The translations under genes were made by a program, and so were the position numbers. Positions 22,927 to 33,388 of a stretch of DNA of 64,000 nt are shown one piece after another. Source of the DNA: Ectobius pallidus (Eukaryota; Arthropoda; Insecta; Blattodea; Ectobiidae); assembly GCA_964059195.1 (NCBI GenBank), contig CAXKWD010000006.1, positions 69,085,073 to 69,149,072 of the forward strand, written 5' to 3'. The stretch's first letter is position 1. Every line of letters begins with the position of its first letter. Under the pieces are notes generated by a model. The model ran no database searches and was not told the origin of the DNA. It saw nothing but the letters and a program-made list of their open reading frames with translations.

Positions 22927-23232
22927 TCTATATATATATAAATGAATGTGTGTATGTGGTTGTGTGTCATTTATGCATTACTACACCATTCATCCGATCG
23001 CCATGAAAGTTTGGGGAGTTGTTGAGTACGTTCCCGCGAAGGTTTCTGGTATATTACATTTTTAATTTTAGCTTTCGTTCGCGAGTTATGGGTGAAAACA
23101 AGAATGAGACGTGCATTTCTTGCGCTTTCGAAGCATCAGTTTTCAGTTATATATTTCAGTTGTCAAATCAATTTGAACAAGCCTTTATTTATTTTTGTCA
23201 TACTTTGGAAACAATAGCATCGCGATCGCTTT
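22927..23232 (+). mobile_element. Helitron 5'-end fragment
   Basis: It starts TCTATATATATATAAATG after an A, then matches the 5' regions of the Helitrons at 28311 and 45631 (ATTCATCCGATCGCCATGAAA, CGTTCGCGAGTTATG, TTTCAGTTGTCAAATCAATT, CGCGATCGCTT). Similarity ends near 23232. No 3' hairpin or CTAG end belongs to it. Confidence 0.6.
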
Positions 23233-23520
23233 GGAAGGCAATGGATATCTCATGTTATTGTAAACGCCAGAGAAGTTGATGATAAGGTGATAAGGTAATA
23301 TTAAATATTTATTTAACGTGGAATATGCTTCTTATGAAAGATGGTTTACAGAAAAATTGGGACTCTGAGTACAATAAACAATGTCTGTTTATATGGAAGG
23401 CAATGGATAAATCTCATGTTATTGTAAAAGCTAGAGAATTAAATAAGGTAATATTAAACATGTATTTAATATGGAAAATGATTCTTATGAAAGATGGTTT
23501 ACAGAAAATTCCGGGGAAGT
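23233..23520 (+). repeat. Direct duplication of about 155-162 bp
   Basis: GGAAGGCAATGGAT followed by ATCTCATGTTATTGTAAA occurs at 23233 and 23395. CTTATGAAAGATGGTTTACA occurs at 23331 and 23483. The open frames here are by-products of the duplication. Confidence 0.7.
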
Positions 23521-23847
23521 TGCTTAGTTCGCGGTCCTGGCTACAGCATTTCTATATGTAATCATAATTAAAATCTCTTATGTAGGGTCGTCAAATCTGC
23601 CTGAAATGTAACGGAATTATAAGTCTGGACAAATGAATATAAAAACTACGGCCTCAGTAGGCTTATTCCATTCTTAATCTATATAAATAAAAACGAATAT
23701 ATGTCTGTCTGTCAAATACATTTACCCACATTTTTTTCATCGCGAGTTTAATCGATTTCAATTCTCATTATCTTTCGAATACTGAATTTTTCCATTTATT
23801 TATTTATTATCATTTTTTCAGCGAATTTGCGAGCATCGTCGGCAATT

Positions 23848-26800
23848 ATGCCCCCCAAACGGAAATCGATTGGTCGAAATACATCTCAAGCACAAAATAA
23901 AAACGAACGAGCAGCGAGAATCAAGAATGGAAACTAATCGATTACGCACTTCTCATGCCCGTTCGAATGAAAAAATTGATCAACGGAGAGCAAGACTGGG
24001 AACCAATCGAGGACGCAATGTTGGATCCAACTGGACGCTGATTTGAATCTTGCTGCGTTCCATTACGATTCTGATTATGATTACAGTCTTCATCGAAGTG
24101 TCGTTATTGAAAAAATGGACAAGTTATGCTAATTTTGCCGGGCATTGAAATTCAAGAATGAAACTCCAGGAATATGGTGTGCAGGTGGAAAAGTGAAATT
24201 ACCAGAATTGCATTTACCACCCGAACCATTATCAACGTTGGTATCAGGTGACACAAGCCAGTCGAAACATTTCTTGGAAAACATACGCAAGTACAATTCA
24301 TGTTTCCAAACGACATCGTTCGGTGCAACAGAAATCATACGTGACAATTACATTACAACGTTCAAAGTCCAAGGGCAAATTTATCATCGAGCTGGATCAC
24401 TTCTACCACTGCCAAATTCTGATCACAAATTTCTCCAAATTTATTTCATGAGAACCAGTGATGAACAAGTTGATCAACGTTGTCGATTCAACAACAGCAC
24501 TAATCGGGAAATTGTTGCTGCATTACAAAATTTATTCGATCAACACAACGAATTAGTTCGACTGTTCAGGACGGCCCTCGAGCGAGTGCCAGCTGATGAT
24601 TACGTTGTTGTCATTAGACCTGACAAAACACCAGCCGGCCAACACGAAAGACAATACAATGCACCGACAAGTAATGAAGTGGCGATCGTCATAGTTGGCG
24701 AAGAATTTAACTCGCGTGATATAGTTCTTCATCGCAGAGATGGCAATGTTCAGCGAGTCTCCGAGACTCATCGCTCATACGATGCATTGCAATATCCAAT
24801 TTTATTTTGGCAAGGAGAAGATGGATATCATTTCAACATCAAAATGAGAAATTCACAAACACATGAGGAGACTAATAAGAAAGTCAGTGCCATGAATTAC
24901 TATTCATGTCGATTGATGATTCGTGAGAACCTAGACAGTCACATTTTGAAATGTCGGCAATACATTGTCGATATGTATGCAAAAATCGAGACCGAACGAC
25001 TTCTCTTCATTCGATTGAATCAAACCAAACTGCGCTCAGAAGAATATATTCATTTACGCGATGCATTTGCTACTGATGGCAATCCCAATGAACTGGGGAA
25101 AATGGTCATACTGCCGGCTACATTCACAGGAAGCCCACGGCACATACATGAATACGCACAAGATGCAATGACTTATGTTCGCGCTTACGACCGTCCAGAT
25201 TTTTTCATAATATTCACGTGCAATCCTACGTGGGATGAAATTAAAGAACTTCTGTTGCCTGGACAAACGTCTTCGGATTGCCATGACATCATTGCACGTG
25301 TGTTCAAACAAAAATTGAAATCTATGATTGATTGCATTGTCAAACATAAAGTTTTTGGAGGGACACGCTGTTGGATGTACTTCATTGAATGGCAGAAAAG
25401 AGGATTACCGCATGCACACATTTTGATTTGGTTGCTCGACAAAATTACACCAGACAAAATTGATGAAGTCATTTCAGCAGAAATACCAGATGTCGACATT
25501 GATTCAGTCTTATTCGAAGTCGTTACCAAAAACATGATTCATGGTCCATGTAGCGCGATCAACAACAATTCTCCGTGCATGACGGATGGAAAATGCACGA
25601 AACGCTATCCAAGAGACTTACACGCCGAAACTATCACTGAAAATGATGGATATTCACAATATCGTCGACGATCGACTGAACATGGTGGCAAATTCATCAA
25701 TCTAAAAGTGCACAACAATGATATAGAAGTCGATAACCTTTGGGTTGTGCCGTATTCACCATTACTCTCAAAGCACACATCAATGTCGAGTATTGCAATT
25801 TAGTGAAATCGATCAAATACATTTGCAAATATGTCAACAAAGGAAGCGATATGGCAGTTTTTGGAGTGAGAAATGCATCTGCACCAATCGATGAAATCGA
25901 ACGATATCAATTGGGACGCTACATTAGTAGCAATAAAGCTGTTTGGCATATTTTCTCATTTCCAATTCATGAACGTCATCCAGCAGTTGTTCATTAGGCA
26001 GTACATCTTAAAAATGGACAGCGCGTGTATTTTACAACTGAAAATGTACAAGCAAGAGCATTTTCGCCACCGCAAACAACGTTAACTGCGTTCTTCTCAT
26101 TATGCACGGATGGTTTATTCGCAAGAACGCTACTTTACTCAGAAGTGTCAAAATACTATACATGGAATGCATCAGCGAAAAAGATTCAACGTCGTAAACA
26201 AGGCAAACCAGTTGAAGGACATCCAAATTTATATTCGTCCGACGCGTTAGGCCGTCTGTTCATCCAAAAAATTAAGAATGGTTTACTTGCGATTACTGTT
26301 AGTTAACGTGCGTGGACCGAAATCCTTCCAAGAACTGAGAACAGTAAATGGTGAAGTATGTGCGACCTATCGAGAAGCTTGCCAAGAATTAAATCTTCTT
26401 GAAAACGATGCCCATTGGGACACAGCACTCGCTGATGCATCGAATACTGCTCAACCACACCAAATACGGACGTAATTGCTATATTATCGACAACGTGTTT
26501 TCCATCCAATCCGAAATATCTTTGGGAAAAATACAAAGGATACATGAGTGAAGACATCTTACGTCGTTAGCGAGCTACGAATCCTGACGTGCAATTCACA
26601 CCAAACGTGTATAATGAGGCATTGGTTTCGATCGATACATGTTTGGCAATTGCTAACAAAGGATTGATGCAGTTGGGAATTTATGAACCGAATCGATCTG
26701 CAAATAACGCGTATGATCATGATTTGCAACGTGAAACACACTTCGATGTCGATGATTTGGGTGGATTTGTTGAAAAGAATCTTCCGAAATTGGTTCCAGA

Positions 26801-28147
26801 ACAACGCATTTTATATGACACAATCATGAAAGCAATTACAAATCAAAGCGGCGGATTGTACTTCATAGATGCGCCCAGAGATACAGGAAAAACTTTTCTT
26901 ATTTCAATCATTTTGGCAACCATACGATCCCGAAATAAAATTGCACTGGCAATTGCGTCATCTGGAATTGTGGCAACACTTTTGGATGGTGGTCGAACAG
27001 CACATTCAGCACTGAAATTGCCGTTGAATTTGTAAACCACTGAGAGGCCAACATGCAATATCACCAAAAATTCCTTAATAGGCAAAGTTCTCCAAACATG
27101 TGAACTTATTATATGGGACGAATGTACAATGGCTCACAAAAAAGCATTGGAAGCACTTGATCGTACACTGCAAGATTTGAGAGGAAATGGACATCCCTTC
27201 GGTGGAGCACTCATTTTATTGTCTGGTGATTTTCGACAAACTCTGCAAGTTATACCACGTTCAACTCCCGCTGATGAACTTAATGCATGTCTCAAATCAT
27301 CAGTTCTATGGCGACATGTAAAGAAATTGACTTTGAAAACCAATATGCGTGTTCAACTACAAAATGATGAATCCGCCGAACGTTTCGCAAAACAGTTGCT
27401 GCATATTGGGAATGGGAAGATGGCAAACGACAGATCTACACAATGTATCACGTTGCCAACCAACTTTTGTAAGATGACATCAACCAAAGATGCACTGATT
27501 CAAAAAGTTTTCCCAAATATGGCGCGGAATTACAAAAATCATCAGTGGTTCAGTGCACGTGCTATATTAGCAGCTACGAACAACGATGTCAATGCCATCA
27601 ATTTCAGTATTCAAAACGGAATACCAGGCGAAGCGACAAGTCCATCGATACTGTGATTAATCAAGACGAAGTTGTCAATTACTCAACGGAATTCTTGAAT
27701 TCACTCGATTTGCCAGGTATGCCACCGCACATTTTAACATTGAAAATTAGCGTGTCTATCATTCTTCTCCGAAACATCAATCCCCCACGACTTTGCAACG
27801 GTACAAGACTTTCGGTGAAAAATATGATGAACAATATCATCCAAGCTACAATTTTGAATCGGAAATTCAAGGGGGAATATACACTGTTACTACGTATTCC
27901 AATGACCCCAACAGATATGCCGTTTGAATTGAAATGTTTACAGTTTCCGGTGCGACTCGCTTTTGCAATGACCATCAACAAAGCACAAGGACAATCGCTG
28001 CAAGTGTGTGGGCTAGATTTGGAGAATACGTGCTTCTCACATGGACAACTGTATGTGGCCACCTCGGCGTCGGAAAACCTTCTGATTTATTCGTGTATGC
28101 ACCAGACGGAAAAACAAAAAAATATCGTGTATCGAAAAGCACTCAAA
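23848..28147 (+). pseudogene. Helitron RepHel protein (rolling-circle Rep plus Pif1-like helicase), broken
   Basis: In intact Helitrons this nuclear protein nicks DNA with its HUH/Y2 Rep domain and unwinds it with an SF1 helicase. Conserved order is visible. An N-terminal part starts at ATG 23848. The Helitron-like N domain runs from 24145. The HUH motif is in LPHAHILIW near 25408. The two-tyrosine motif YICKY lies at 25818 and 25830. The helicase Walker A region is at 26871-26894, Walker B in IIWDECTM near 27110, and the last motif in TINKAQGQS near 27975. Breaks include stops near 23930 and 24127, a frameshift near 25755, TAG at 25996, a frameshift near 26275, TAA near 26473, TAG near 26568, TAA at 27033, and frameshifts near 27625 and 28060. 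Walker A reads APRDTGKT where family members have APGGTGKT. Non-functional. Confidence 0.9.
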
Positions 28148-28310
28148 TAAATAAATGGAATTAAAACGACACTCTGAAATGTTTTCCATATGAAAACGAA
28201 TAAGTTTCAATAAAAATGACACCATGTAAATTGACTGTTATCATAATGAGTTTCCTTGAATTTCCTTTCTTCTGAGATCGCAGCAACGCTCCACGGATAA
28301 TCTATATAGA

Positions 28311-28970
28311 TCTTCTATATACATAAAAATGAATGTATGTGTGTCTGTCCTTTATGCATTACTATGCCATTCATCCGATCACCATGAAACTTTGGGAAGT
28401 TGTTGAGTACATTCCCGCAAAGGTTTCTGGCATACAACATTTTAAATCTTAGCTTTCGTTCGCGAGTTATGAGTGAAAACGGGATTGAGACGTACATTTC
28501 TTGCGCTTTCGAAACATCAGTTTTCAGTAATACATTTCAGTTGTCAAATCAATTGCCTACTTTCGTCATACCTTGAAAATAAAAGCATCCCGATCGTTTG
28601 AATTTTGTAAGCCCAGCCTGGCCGATTCATTTGTTTATAATGTCAAGGCACGCAGACAGATGAAATTTTCACCCTAGACGGAAGAAGAATAATGAATATA
28701 GCCCTAAATGGACAAACATTGTGCACGGGTTTTTTGGACCAGGGAATTCGAATTGGGGGTTATTTTTCCCATGCTGCGCAATCTAATCGTGGAATTCACT
28801 CCAAAGCCGGATTTACAGCTGTTTCATTAATTAGGCCAATCAATCGTTTAGTTTAGACCTATGAAAGTTTCGTGTGCAAAGTGTTAATAAATATAATAGT
28901 TTAATTATTTTGCTCTTAATTTTTAATCTTCCGATTAATTATTGAGGGCGAAGCCGCGGGGATCTGCTAT
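28311..28970 (+). mobile_element. Non-autonomous Helitron nested in the autonomous one
   Basis: It starts TCTTCTATATACATAAAAATG after an A and ends GCGAAGCCGCGGGGATCTGCTAT. The hairpin-like GCGAAGCCGCGGG matches the 3' end of the 45.6-53.4 kb element, but the terminal CTAG reads CTAT. Internal sequence is shared with that element (CATCCGATCACCATGAAAC, TGTTTATAATGTCAAGGCACGC, AATAAATATAATAGTTTAATT). No coding capacity. Confidence 0.7.
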
Positions 28971-29172
28971 AAGCTATAAAAAGATATAGCCTAACTAGCG
29001 TTTTCTGAGGGAATTGTTTGTGTGTGATAAGTCGTTCTTCCTCATTTCAAATTCAAAATACCTATAAAAAAGACCTTAAAGACCTAGAGTTTGAAAATCG
29101 AAAGTCCATCATACGTTATTTACGCATTTACAAAATACAAAACCCGAATGACACCGGGCATTTTAAGCTAGT

Positions 29173-31755
29173 TAACAATAAATCAATAGAATTTGCAGCA
29201 TTGGTTATGTATTTCGTAATGGGTGGACGTATTGCTAGGATATAATATGACGAGGGAATGATACGCATTATTGCACTGGTCTTGCTGTAAGCCAAAACTT
29301 TAATTATACAGTAAGTGCAGACGGTATTATGCATACAAATATGTCATATTCCAGTAAGCTAATGATACCTTCATGAACAAATCATGGTTTGCAAACAAAG
29401 TAGTTTCTTCGTTTGCTTATTTAATGTTTAGTGAGAACAGAGAGCTTTAGGAGTGGTGCCATTCCCCACAAACTTATGATTACATCTCCTTTTACAAGTA
29501 TAATTCTACCGTATCCTAGCTAGGAGTTTTAGTGTCGCTGTACAAAACAAAACCATATCATCATGACATCATCAATGAGCAATGTCTACCTTATTCGTAA
29601 AACGTAAACATAAACAGTGGTGGTCAACACATATCTAGGGCTATTGCCGGCAAGATCACTTTTGTGAAACAAATGTGTATTCTTCAAAGCCATGATGATG
29701 ATCATAAATAAAATAGGATTTAAGAAAACTGGGAAGAGAAATATTTTTCATGCCATATGTCTGGCGTATAAAAAAACTAATTTTAGGCACATGTCTGTGT
29801 ATCTATGTGAATAGATTTTTCATTAAATTGTGTATTCATTTGTTTATTCATTTGTTTAATCTATAGGCCTAATTCATTTTTCAAGGATTGTAATTATAAT
29901 CTCTTCTGATTTATTTCATGCATTTTTTTTTTTTACTTTTGTTGTGATAAGAAATAAACACTTCTTCGATTCAGTAGTCACAGTTCTGTTACGAATCAGA
30001 TTTCGTTTAAACTCTGGTAAGTGCCGACTTTTGAGTTCCGAAACAGAATGGGACGTAGAGCCTCAAAGTTTAAAGAATGCTAGTTTGTTCAAAGCATATT
30101 ATATAGCTGTAGTAGTAGTATTAGTATTAGCCCATAATGTCCCCGAGGGGCACGGGCCTCTCTCCTGGGAGAGGTGGCTTGTGTTCGCAATCCCGGTTTA
30201 TATAGCTGAGTGACATGCAAAGATAATGTAGTCTAATATTACCTGTTAGAAAACAAATCGTAGTATTAAGTTGCACATTATAATAGGCCTATTGCAATTT
30301 ATAATGATGAAGATAGTTTACTGAAATTAAGTTTTCTGTAACTTAAGTGCTATTTTAGCAAAAGGTTCTGTTTGGGTAAATTCATAGAATATTTCGTGGT
30401 ATGTTGAAGAAATGCTGTGTCCACGTATAAAATAATAAAATAAAATAAAATAAATAAAATCAAAATTAACCAGTCCATATGAATTATAATAAGTAAGAAA
30501 GTAGCACTCAACTTAAATTACGCTACTTTAAATTAAATTAATTTTATTTAATAAAGTTGCATGTCGAAAAGATAGAAACTAAAAGTTTAACTACGACTTA
30601 ATTATAAATAAAATGTTAATTATAAATAAAATGAAATAATATAAATAAAATTAAAATTGACCAGGCATATGAACTATAATAATAAGTAAGAAAGTTACAC
30701 TCAACCGAAATTACGCTACTTTAAATTAAATTAATTTAATTTAATTTAATTTAATAAAGTCTGCATATCGAAAAGATAGAAAATAAAAGTTTTACTACGA
30801 CTATTTAATTATCGACATCGGATAAATAAAAAATACAGTGCCTCCTCTAGTAATGCAAATTTCTTCGGGAACTGTAGAGAATCTACTTTGATTAATCTAC
30901 ATAGGATAAAAATCTTGAAGTTTGAAGTGCAGACACAAGTTCAAGTTATTGAGATACTGTCAAATTTATGAATAAAAATTAGGAGATTCTTGGAGCCATC
31001 ATGAATAATTTTTAAAATTAAAATTATTAAATATAATTTGAGTATGACTGTTCTCAGCATACTTTGTCTTGGTGCATTCATAAATCGAAGATACGGGCAC
31101 ATTCAAAACCATATATTCCTACATCTTATTCTTTAGTATGGCGAGGAGAGTAACTTCTCCACAGACACACACACACATGCACATGCATGACAGGTTATAA
31201 AATATATAAATTTGTTACATACAGTCTATTATTTTGTATTTTTCAATCATTTATTTGCTGTAACGTACTGGCTGTATATCTCTATTTCTTTTATATCTGC
31301 CCCCCCCCCCAATTAAGCGTACAGTTGCTATAGCCCCTCCCACACGAGTCATACTCACACGGGGTTAATTTCAATTTCCAAATTCTCATATCGATATGCA
31401 TACTTTTATTGTAATACTTTTTATTGGAAATACCTTACCTTCTATCTTTTTGTATCTGTACTTTGAACTGTTTTTGAAAATTTGGGTATGTTTGGGTGTA
31501 TATAAGCCGTCTCAAAGAAATGATAAAATGAGCAATTGAATAAGTTCTTATTCTCATTACCTAGGCCTATAAAGGATCATGAACACAAATACTTTCGCTG
31601 ATTTTTTTTTAGGGAATCTTATTAAAAATGTATAAAATGAAAGACAAAATAACAATTCTGGAATATTATAAAGGAGCTCCTTGTATTTCCAAAAATAAGC
31701 TAAACCGAACTTTATAAAATTTCACTAGGCCTCCCTCTCTTAAACAGCAAAGGTG
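29173..31755. other. Unannotated AT-rich stretch
   Basis: No gene is seen. It holds a GC-rich hairpin-like string (GGCCTCTCTCCTGGGAGAGG, about 30146-30165), an imperfect direct repeat at about 30430-30600 and 30615-30800 (CCAGTCCATATGAA or CCAGGCATATGAA, then TAATAAGTAAGAAAGT, then ATTACGCTACTTTAAATTAA), a short CA run at about 31160, and a C10 run at about 31300. Confidence 0.45.
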
Positions 31756-33380
31756 CCATGGCGTAGGAAGGGGGTGCGGGGGGTGCGGGCCGCCCCGGGT
31801 GCCGTCACCCAGGGGGTGAGGAAATAAAAATGTGTCTTTGTAATTAAAAAACCGCTCAAGGGAATTTGAAGAAAATAATATTATTTAAAACAATTGAATA
31901 ATCTTAACAACTTTCTACAAGTCAACATGCGTATTGAAACTTCTTTTAGTTTTAAATTACGTCAACAAATGTAATAAAACGCGGCTGAACTGGCCGCTGT
32001 GTTGATACGAACAATAATATTATGGTTAGGGGAGGGGTGTTTATTTCGGTCGATGCTTGTCTCTGCAGTTTTATTAATTTAAATGAGACTTCAACAATCG
32101 GTGATATTTTATATCACTTATGCCGCAACCAATTCTACCCGCAGCGGCAGTCATGACATGGACGAAAATAAACTTCCAATGTGAGTTGACTCCGAAGTCT
32201 CCTTCAATCTAGATTTTGAACTGGGATGTGCGCACATTTAAGAATAGATTATTAATAATCCAGTTCCGTAAATTAGTCACATTACTTGTTTATGAAATTT
32301 ATTACGATTAACCTAAAAAAATGATGTACAATTCACATAACTTCCTCTGCCCAAATAAAAGTTAGCCTCCCCTTAAAAATAAGAGAAAGTTGTCACCAAT
32401 CTTCGTGTCACATCCCCAAATGGTACCTACCCCAAATACAACATTTTGTTTTCCTACGATTTTCCGTTGCAAGGGGGCGTATTGCAAAGAGCCCGTATTC
32501 AGAGTGGGTGGCTTATAACTACCCTTTAGAGGATTATTTCAAAAAAGTGTTTCGAATAAAAGTTTTTTGCTCTATAAGCAACCCACGTGCAAAATTTAAA
32601 GAAATTCGTTAGAGCCGTTTTCGAGAAAACTTTCTTTATGTAAAAATAAGGAAACCTTCTCTCCAATCTTCGGTTCACAACTTGAATGGTATCTGACAAA
32701 AAAAAAATTCCTTTTATCAAAATTCTTCTTTCCAAAATTCGAGATTTCGCTTGGAAAACAGAATATTAAAAAAATCACTTAAAAAATATAAGTTTGCACA
32801 ATTTCGGGAGTGTATTTTGGCCTAGTTGTTCGCTTTATTAACGGTAACCCCTACAGTCTGTCGCTCACGAAAACAATATATATCTGTCTGTCTATAACGT
32901 ACTTTAGATTAATAATAATAATGATAATAATAGCATTTATTGTCGTTTAACAGTACAATGTACAATGTACTGCATAATATGTTTGATATATAATATATGT
33001 CTTCCCTTCTAACAAAATTGGCTGAATTAGGTTAACTATGTCTTATATGCACCATTGGTAGCACTGGTCACAGTATGGTAACTCGAATCGATTCATAGAT
33101 GGTTGATTCATAGTATACCATGATTTCGGAGCTTAGTTTTGTTTCTATATAACAAAGTAATTATTACTAATATTTGCATAATCCGTTGAGTTTGCGAGTT
33201 ACATCAGATAAATTCGTTGCAGCTGCATCCATCCATAAACTCTTAAACTCTCCTGGGATTACCTTTGACTATCCAAAAAAATAACTCTTGGAACTGTTCC
33301 ATCTTTTAATAATTTAAATGGGGGGGGGGATGACAAGAAATTTTCCGCACCGGGTACCACCTAAACTTGCTCCGCCACTG
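31756..33380 (+). mobile_element. Non-autonomous hAT-like element, copy 2
   Basis: Same orientation and content as copy 1 at 9052. The left end has lost one base (CATGGCGTAGGAAGG). The right end is intact (TTGCTCCGCCACTG at 33367-33380) and is followed by CATTACGT. A GGTGCGGG stretch near the left end is duplicated relative to copy 1. No transposase is encoded. Confidence 0.65.
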
Positions 33381-33388
33381 CATTACGT
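33381..33388. repeat. 8-bp flank CATTACGT (right)
   Basis: Identical to 9044-9051. The next bases on each outer side differ, so the match is exactly 8 bp. Confidence 0.6.

Larger units (their letters stand above)
23678..29171 (+). mobile_element. Autonomous-type Helitron, decayed, carrying a nested Helitron
   Basis: The 5' end TCTATATAAATAAAAACG (23678) follows an A, and the proposed 3' end is CTAG at 29168-29171 followed by T, as expected for A|T insertion. Just before it is a short inverted motif (CCCGAATGACACCGGG) in the position of the Helitron 3' hairpin. The coding region is the Rep/helicase pseudogene at 23848-28147. A separate 660-bp non-autonomous Helitron (28311-28970) sits between the coding region and the 3' end. 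The 3'-terminal 180 bp recur at 54466-54654, which supports the 3' boundary. Matching this 3' end to this 5' end is inference. Confidence 0.55.
9052..33380. mobile_element. Candidate 24.3-kb composite hAT-like transposon
   Basis: The block starts with an intact left TIR (CAGTGGCGTAGGAAG) and ends with an intact right TIR (inverse CAGTGGCGGAGCAAG). Both sides carry the same 8-bp flank CATTACGT. The inner ends of the two 1.6-kb copies are damaged: copy 1 ends CTACGTCAG and copy 2 starts CATGGCG with one base missing. The inner flanks do not match the outer octamer. Mobilisation of two elements together with the DNA between them would give this pattern. Alternatives are coincidence, or an independent copy 1 whose right end was removed by a 13-bp deletion between TACG repeats. 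The cargo includes a minisatellite, an LTR fragment and Helitrons, some of which could have arrived later. Confidence 0.4.
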
